From NCBI GenBank assembly GCA_035549195.1, contig DASZRK010000002.1, forward strand, positions 1-64,000: a DNA stretch of 64,000 nt, written 5' to 3'. Under the pieces are notes generated by a model. That model was not told the origin of the DNA. It saw nothing but the letters and a program-made list of their open reading frames with translations, and made no database searches. This DNA is from a bacterium. GTDB taxonomy: Bacteria > Oederibacteriota > Muellerivitia > Muellerivitales > Muellerivitaceae. Shown piece after piece: positions 61,191 to 64,000 of this stretch. Position 1 is the first letter of the stretch, and each line of letters opens with the position of its first letter. The position numbers were made by a program, and so were the translations under genes.

Positions 61191-62894
61191 TTAGCGGATC
61201 TTGAACTTCTCCACCATGCCCTTCAGTTCCTCGGCCATGGCGGCCAGTTCCTTGAAGGTGGCGCTCACCTGCTCCATGGAGGCCGTCTGTTCCTCGGTGG
61301 AGGCCGAGACCTCCTCGGTGGAGGCGGCCGATTCCTCGGAAACGGCGTTGATGTCCTGGATGGAGTGGGCGATCTTGGCGAAACGCTGGGATTGGGCGTT
61401 GATCATCTCGGTGATCTTCTGGCTGTGCTCCATCACGTTCTCGATGACCCCCACGATGTCGGTGAGGGTGCTTTCCATGTGGCGGATGCCCTCCTTGCCG
61501 CCCTCGGCCTCCCGGGCGCTCTTCTTCATCGAATCCACCACCAGGGTGGTCTCTTCCTGCATCTCCTGGACCAGTCCCGTGATCTCCTGCACCGCCTTGC
61601 TGGAGCCCTCGGCCAGGATCTTGATCTCGTCGGCCACCACCGTGAAGCCCTTCCCCTGTTCCCCGGCGCGGGCGGCCTCGATGGCGGCGTTGAGGGACAG
61701 CAGGTTCGACTGCTCGGCGATCTGGGAGATGATCTCCACCACCCGGCCCACTTCCCGGCTCTTCTGCCCCAGCTTCTCCACCATGGTGGAGTTCTGGAGG
61801 ATGATGTCGTTCACGCTGGCCATCCGGCCGATGGCGTCCCGGGTCAATTTGCCCCCGGCCTTGGCGGTCTGGGTGGCGCGGTCCACCGCGTTGGAGGTCT
61901 CATGGGCCTTGCGCTCCACCTCCCGCATGGTGTCCTGGGTCTCCTGCATGAGCTGGTTGAGCTCGGCGATCTTGGCGGCCTGTTCCTCGGCGCCCTTGGC
62001 GATCTGCTGGACGGTGGTGGTCACGTCCTCGCTCATGGCCGAGACCTCGGCGGTGGAGTGGCTCATGGACTGGACCTGCTCGGTGAGGTGTTCGGAATGT
62101 TCCATGATCCGGAGCACCATGGCCCGGATGCGCCCCAGGAACTGGTTGAAGGAGCCCGCCATGGCCCCGATCTCGTCGTGGGTGCTCACCCGCACCTGCA
62201 GGGTCAGGTCCGCGTCGCCCCGGGAGAGCTGTTCCAGTTCGGCGCCCATCTCATGGATGGGCCGGATGACGAAATAGTTGAAGGTGGGCCAAAGGATGAG
62301 GGTCACGAAGAGCAGGATCGCCAAGGTGACGCCGCCCAGGGTCCAGAGGGTCTCGGTCACCCTTTCCTGGGACTCGGGGTCCAGGAGGCTCAAGGGGAGC
62401 TCCATCTCCAGGCCGCCGGAAAGCGCCCCGGCGCCGTCATGGAGCGGGAAAAGGCAGCGCACCGTCCCGCCGGGAAGGAACTGGGAGGGCGGGGCGATGT
62501 GGGACTCGATACGGGGCAGTTCTTCCTTCGGGTTGCCCGGGTGGGGGGTGTAGCCCTCCACGCGGACCTTCTCGGCCAGGGGCTTGCCCTTGAGGTCCAC
62601 GAGGATATAGGAGGAAGCCTGGAAACGGGAGGCCAGGTCCTCCAGCAGGTCGGCCAGTTCCTGGTTGCGGGAGTGGCGGACGGCGTTGTGGATGGTCTTG
62701 TCCACCAGGGCCACCGAGGAAGCCAGGACCTCGGTCTGCCGGCCCTGGACCCTTTCCTTCTGGCGGGAAACGGCGAGGAAGCCGATGACCAACGCGATGA
62801 AGAGGATGGAAAACAGGACCGTGGCGAGGACCCGGACGCCTAATTTGCTGCTGAACAAGGGCTGGCCTTTCCCACGGGGATGGAACGCAGGCAT
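61191..62894 (-). CDS. Methyl-accepting chemotaxis protein
   Basis: 567 residues. Short cytoplasmic N-terminus, first membrane helix ([20 protein letters not shown]), periplasmic domain of about 140 residues, second helix ([20 protein letters not shown]), HAMP domain ([18 protein letters not shown]), then the MCP signalling coiled coil. Hairpin tip: [36 protein letters not shown], the contact site for CheA and CheW. Methylation-type Glu/Gln pairs are present ([19 protein letters not shown]). Ligand unknown. No Shine-Dalgarno is obvious before the ATG; an internal start is not supported by the helix. No che genes in the window. It lies between repeat modules C and D. Confidence 0.93.
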   Translation of the reverse strand: MPAFHPRGKGQPLFSSKLGVRVLATVLFSILFIALVIGFLAVSRQKERVQGRQTEVLASSVALVDKTIHNAVRHSRNQELADLLEDLASRFQASSYILVDLKGKPLAEKVRVEGYTPHPGNPKEELPRIESHIAPPSQFLPGGTVRCLFPLHDGAGALSGGLEMELPLSLLDPESQERVTETLWTLGGVTLAILLFVTLILWPTFNYFVIRPIHEMGAELEQLSRGDADLTLQVRVSTHDEIGAMAGSFNQFLGRIRAMVLRIMEHSEHLTEQVQSMSHSTAEVSAMSEDVTTTVQQIAKGAEEQAAKIAELNQLMQETQDTMREVERKAHETSNAVDRATQTAKAGGKLTRDAIGRMASVNDIILQNSTMVEKLGQKSREVGRVVEIISQIAEQSNLLSLNAAIEAARAGEQGKGFTVVADEIKILAEGSSKAVQEITGLVQEMQEETTLVVDSMKKSAREAEGGKEGIRHMESTLTDIVGVIENVMEHSQKITEMINAQSQRFAKIAHSIQDINAVSEESAASTEEVSASTEEQTASMEQVSATFKELAAMAEELKGMVEKFKIR

Positions 62895-62937
62895 TTTAAC
62901 AGGGACGGCGGTTTTTCAAGCGGGTTAAAAAACGATC

Positions 62938-63058
62938 GAACCACGGAGGGCGCAGAGATCACAGAGAAGACCCCTTCCCGGGGAAAGATAACGGCTTGAG
63001 GCCGAGCCCCGACCGATCTTCCCTCGGTGTCCTCCGTGACCTCTGTGGTTCGAGGACG
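62938..63058. repeat. Inverted-arm intergenic repeat (CCACAGAG family), copy D
   Basis: Left arm CGAACCACGGAGGGCGCAGA with a further GATCACAGAGAAGA; right arm on the other strand CGAACCACAGAGGTCACGGA with GGACACCG. It lies between the chemoreceptor and cysteine desulfurase genes. Arms match those of copies A and C. Confidence 0.75.
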
Positions 63059-63064
63059 TTCCTT

Positions 63065-64000
63065 TTATTTGTCGTCCTCGAACAGGGAGGACATCATCCT
63101 GAGGCCCTGGACCACCTCGGGCAGGGCCTTGAGGAACTGCTTCACCTGGTCGCCGGTGTTGTGGCGGCCGAAGCTCAGGCGCAGGCCCTGTTTGGCCTCC
63201 TTCGGGGAACGGCCCATGGCGGCCAGCACGTGGGAGGGGGGCGCGGAGCCCGCGGCGCAGGCGGCGCCCGAGGAGACGGCGAAGCCCTTGGCGTCCAGGC
63301 TGTGCACCAGGTTCTCCCCGTCCAGGCCGGGCAGGGTGACGTTGAGCAGGCCGGGCAGGCGCCGGTCGGGGTCGGCCGGGCCGTTCAGCTTCAGGTCGGG
63401 GAAGATCTTACGGGCCTCGTCCAGGAAGATCTCGCCCATGACCTTGAGGCGGCCCATCTCCGTAGGGTCCGAATGGATCAGCCGGGCGGCCTCGGCCATG
63501 CCCACGATGCCCGCCACGTTCTCGGTCCCGCCCCGGCGGTCCTTCTCCTGGCCCCCGCCGTGGATGAGGGGCACCAGCTCCACGCCCCGGCGCTGGTAGA
63601 TGAACCCGGCCCCCTTGGGCCCGTAGATCTTGTGGGCGGCGACGGAAAGGAAGTCGATCTTGTCCCGCTGGGTGTCGAGGGAGAGCTTGCCGTAGGCCTG
63701 CACCGCGTCGGTCATGAAGAGGATGCCGTTCTCCCGGGCGAAGGCCCCCACCTCGCGGAAGGGCTGGATGGCCCCCACCTCGTTGTTGGCGGCCATCAGG
63801 CCGATGAGACGGGTCTCGCCCTTGCGGACCGCCTTCTGGACGGCCTTGGGGTCCACGAAGCCTTCCGAGTCCACGGGGACCGTGGTGACGGAGACGCCGT
63901 GGTTGGTGAGCCAGTCGGCGCAGTCCAGCACGCAATGGTGCTCGACGGCGGAGAGGATGATGTGGCGGGGCTTGCCCTCGTGGGCCCAGGCCACGCCCTT
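63065..64000 (-). CDS. Cysteine desulfurase (NifS/IscS family), 5' end outside window
   Basis: The frame is open to base 64000, so the N-terminus is missing; 311 codons remain. Class V aminotransferase fold with PLP: ILSAVEHHCVLDCADWL, TDAVQAYGKLSLD, SVAAHKIYGPKGAGFIYQRR with the PLP-binding Lys, and FAVSSGAACAAGSAPPSHVL with the catalytic Cys on its mobile loop. It supplies persulfide sulfur for iron-sulfur cluster or thio-modification pathways. The SSGAAC(AAGS) loop is of the NifS/IscS group rather than SufS. Neighbouring scaffold genes, if any, lie outside the window. The stop is seven bases from repeat module D. Confidence 0.94.
   Translation of the reverse strand, partial: KGVAWAHEGKPRHIILSAVEHHCVLDCADWLTNHGVSVTTVPVDSEGFVDPKAVQKAVRKGETRLIGLMAANNEVGAIQPFREVGAFARENGILFMTDAVQAYGKLSLDTQRDKIDFLSVAAHKIYGPKGAGFIYQRRGVELVPLIHGGGQEKDRRGGTENVAGIVGMAEAARLIHSDPTEMGRLKVMGEIFLDEARKIFPDLKLNGPADPDRRLPGLLNVTLPGLDGENLVHSLDAKGFAVSSGAACAAGSAPPSHVLAAMGRSPKEAKQGLRLSFGRHNTGDQVKQFLKALPEVVQGLRMMSSLFEDDK

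Overview
The window is a GC-rich bacterial chromosome segment with an unusual secretome. Seven proteins carry Thr/Pro-rich tracts built on short units such as TPT, TNTPT and TATST, mostly behind a lipoprotein or Sec signal. There is also a type V autotransporter, several predicted outer-membrane beta-barrels, a FecR-like protein and plant-polysaccharide hydrolases of families GH5, GH2 and GH67. This points to a diderm, heterotrophic bacterium from a poorly cultured lineage. TPT-rich lipoproteins of this kind remind me of candidate phyla such as FCPU426, but that is recollection and I cannot test it here. No rRNA, tRNA, CRISPR array, integrase or complete insertion sequence was found.

Layout. 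1-1465: 3'-truncated secreted Thr-rich protein on the minus strand. 1832-7834: three large polytopic membrane proteins (EpsG/PMT-like with a C-terminal soluble part, YfhO-like, DUF2723). 7837-10728: GH5 glucanase with Thr linkers and a YPNP-type C-terminal domain. 10996-11827: fluoride riboswitch, crcB and a DUF190 gene. 11951-15552: glutamine amidotransferase and GH2 enzyme, convergent. 15676-19000: NHL/SGNH protein divergent from an acyltransferase-3 gene. 19230-21928: lipoprotein, DUF2252 protein, exported protein. 22075-22563: a VOC pseudogene with two in-frame TAG codons. 22659-24710: GH67 alpha-glucuronidase, then about 740 bases of repeats and RNA-like hairpins. 25458-31730: envelope proteins, including a FecR / beta-barrel / lipoprotein operon. 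31801-34495: CPBP protease, Yip1-like protein and two single-domain response regulators. 34807-40285: autotransporter, AGE-family epimerase and class III cyclase as a probable operon. 40431-51718: small enzymes, lipoproteins, an alcohol dehydrogenase facing an HxlR regulator, and a fragment copy of that regulator. 53348-56005: an AT-rich island encoding a HigB toxin, a HigA antitoxin fused to an ImmA/IrrE-type protease, and a T4 beta-family protein. 56243-64000: class II ribonucleotide reductase, glucose-6-phosphate isomerase, a chemoreceptor and a cysteine desulfurase cut by the window end.

Features I consider most worth following are the HigB/HigA-protease/beta-protein island, two lysine-rich micro-ORFs of 15 and 18 residues with strong ribosome binding sites and terminators, a family of inverted-arm intergenic repeats around the housekeeping genes at the right end, tandem hairpins with compensatory changes near 25.2 kb, and a set of genes with a -10-like box only 6-7 bases before the start codon (possible leaderless mRNAs). 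All functional calls come from reading motifs; no database search was run.
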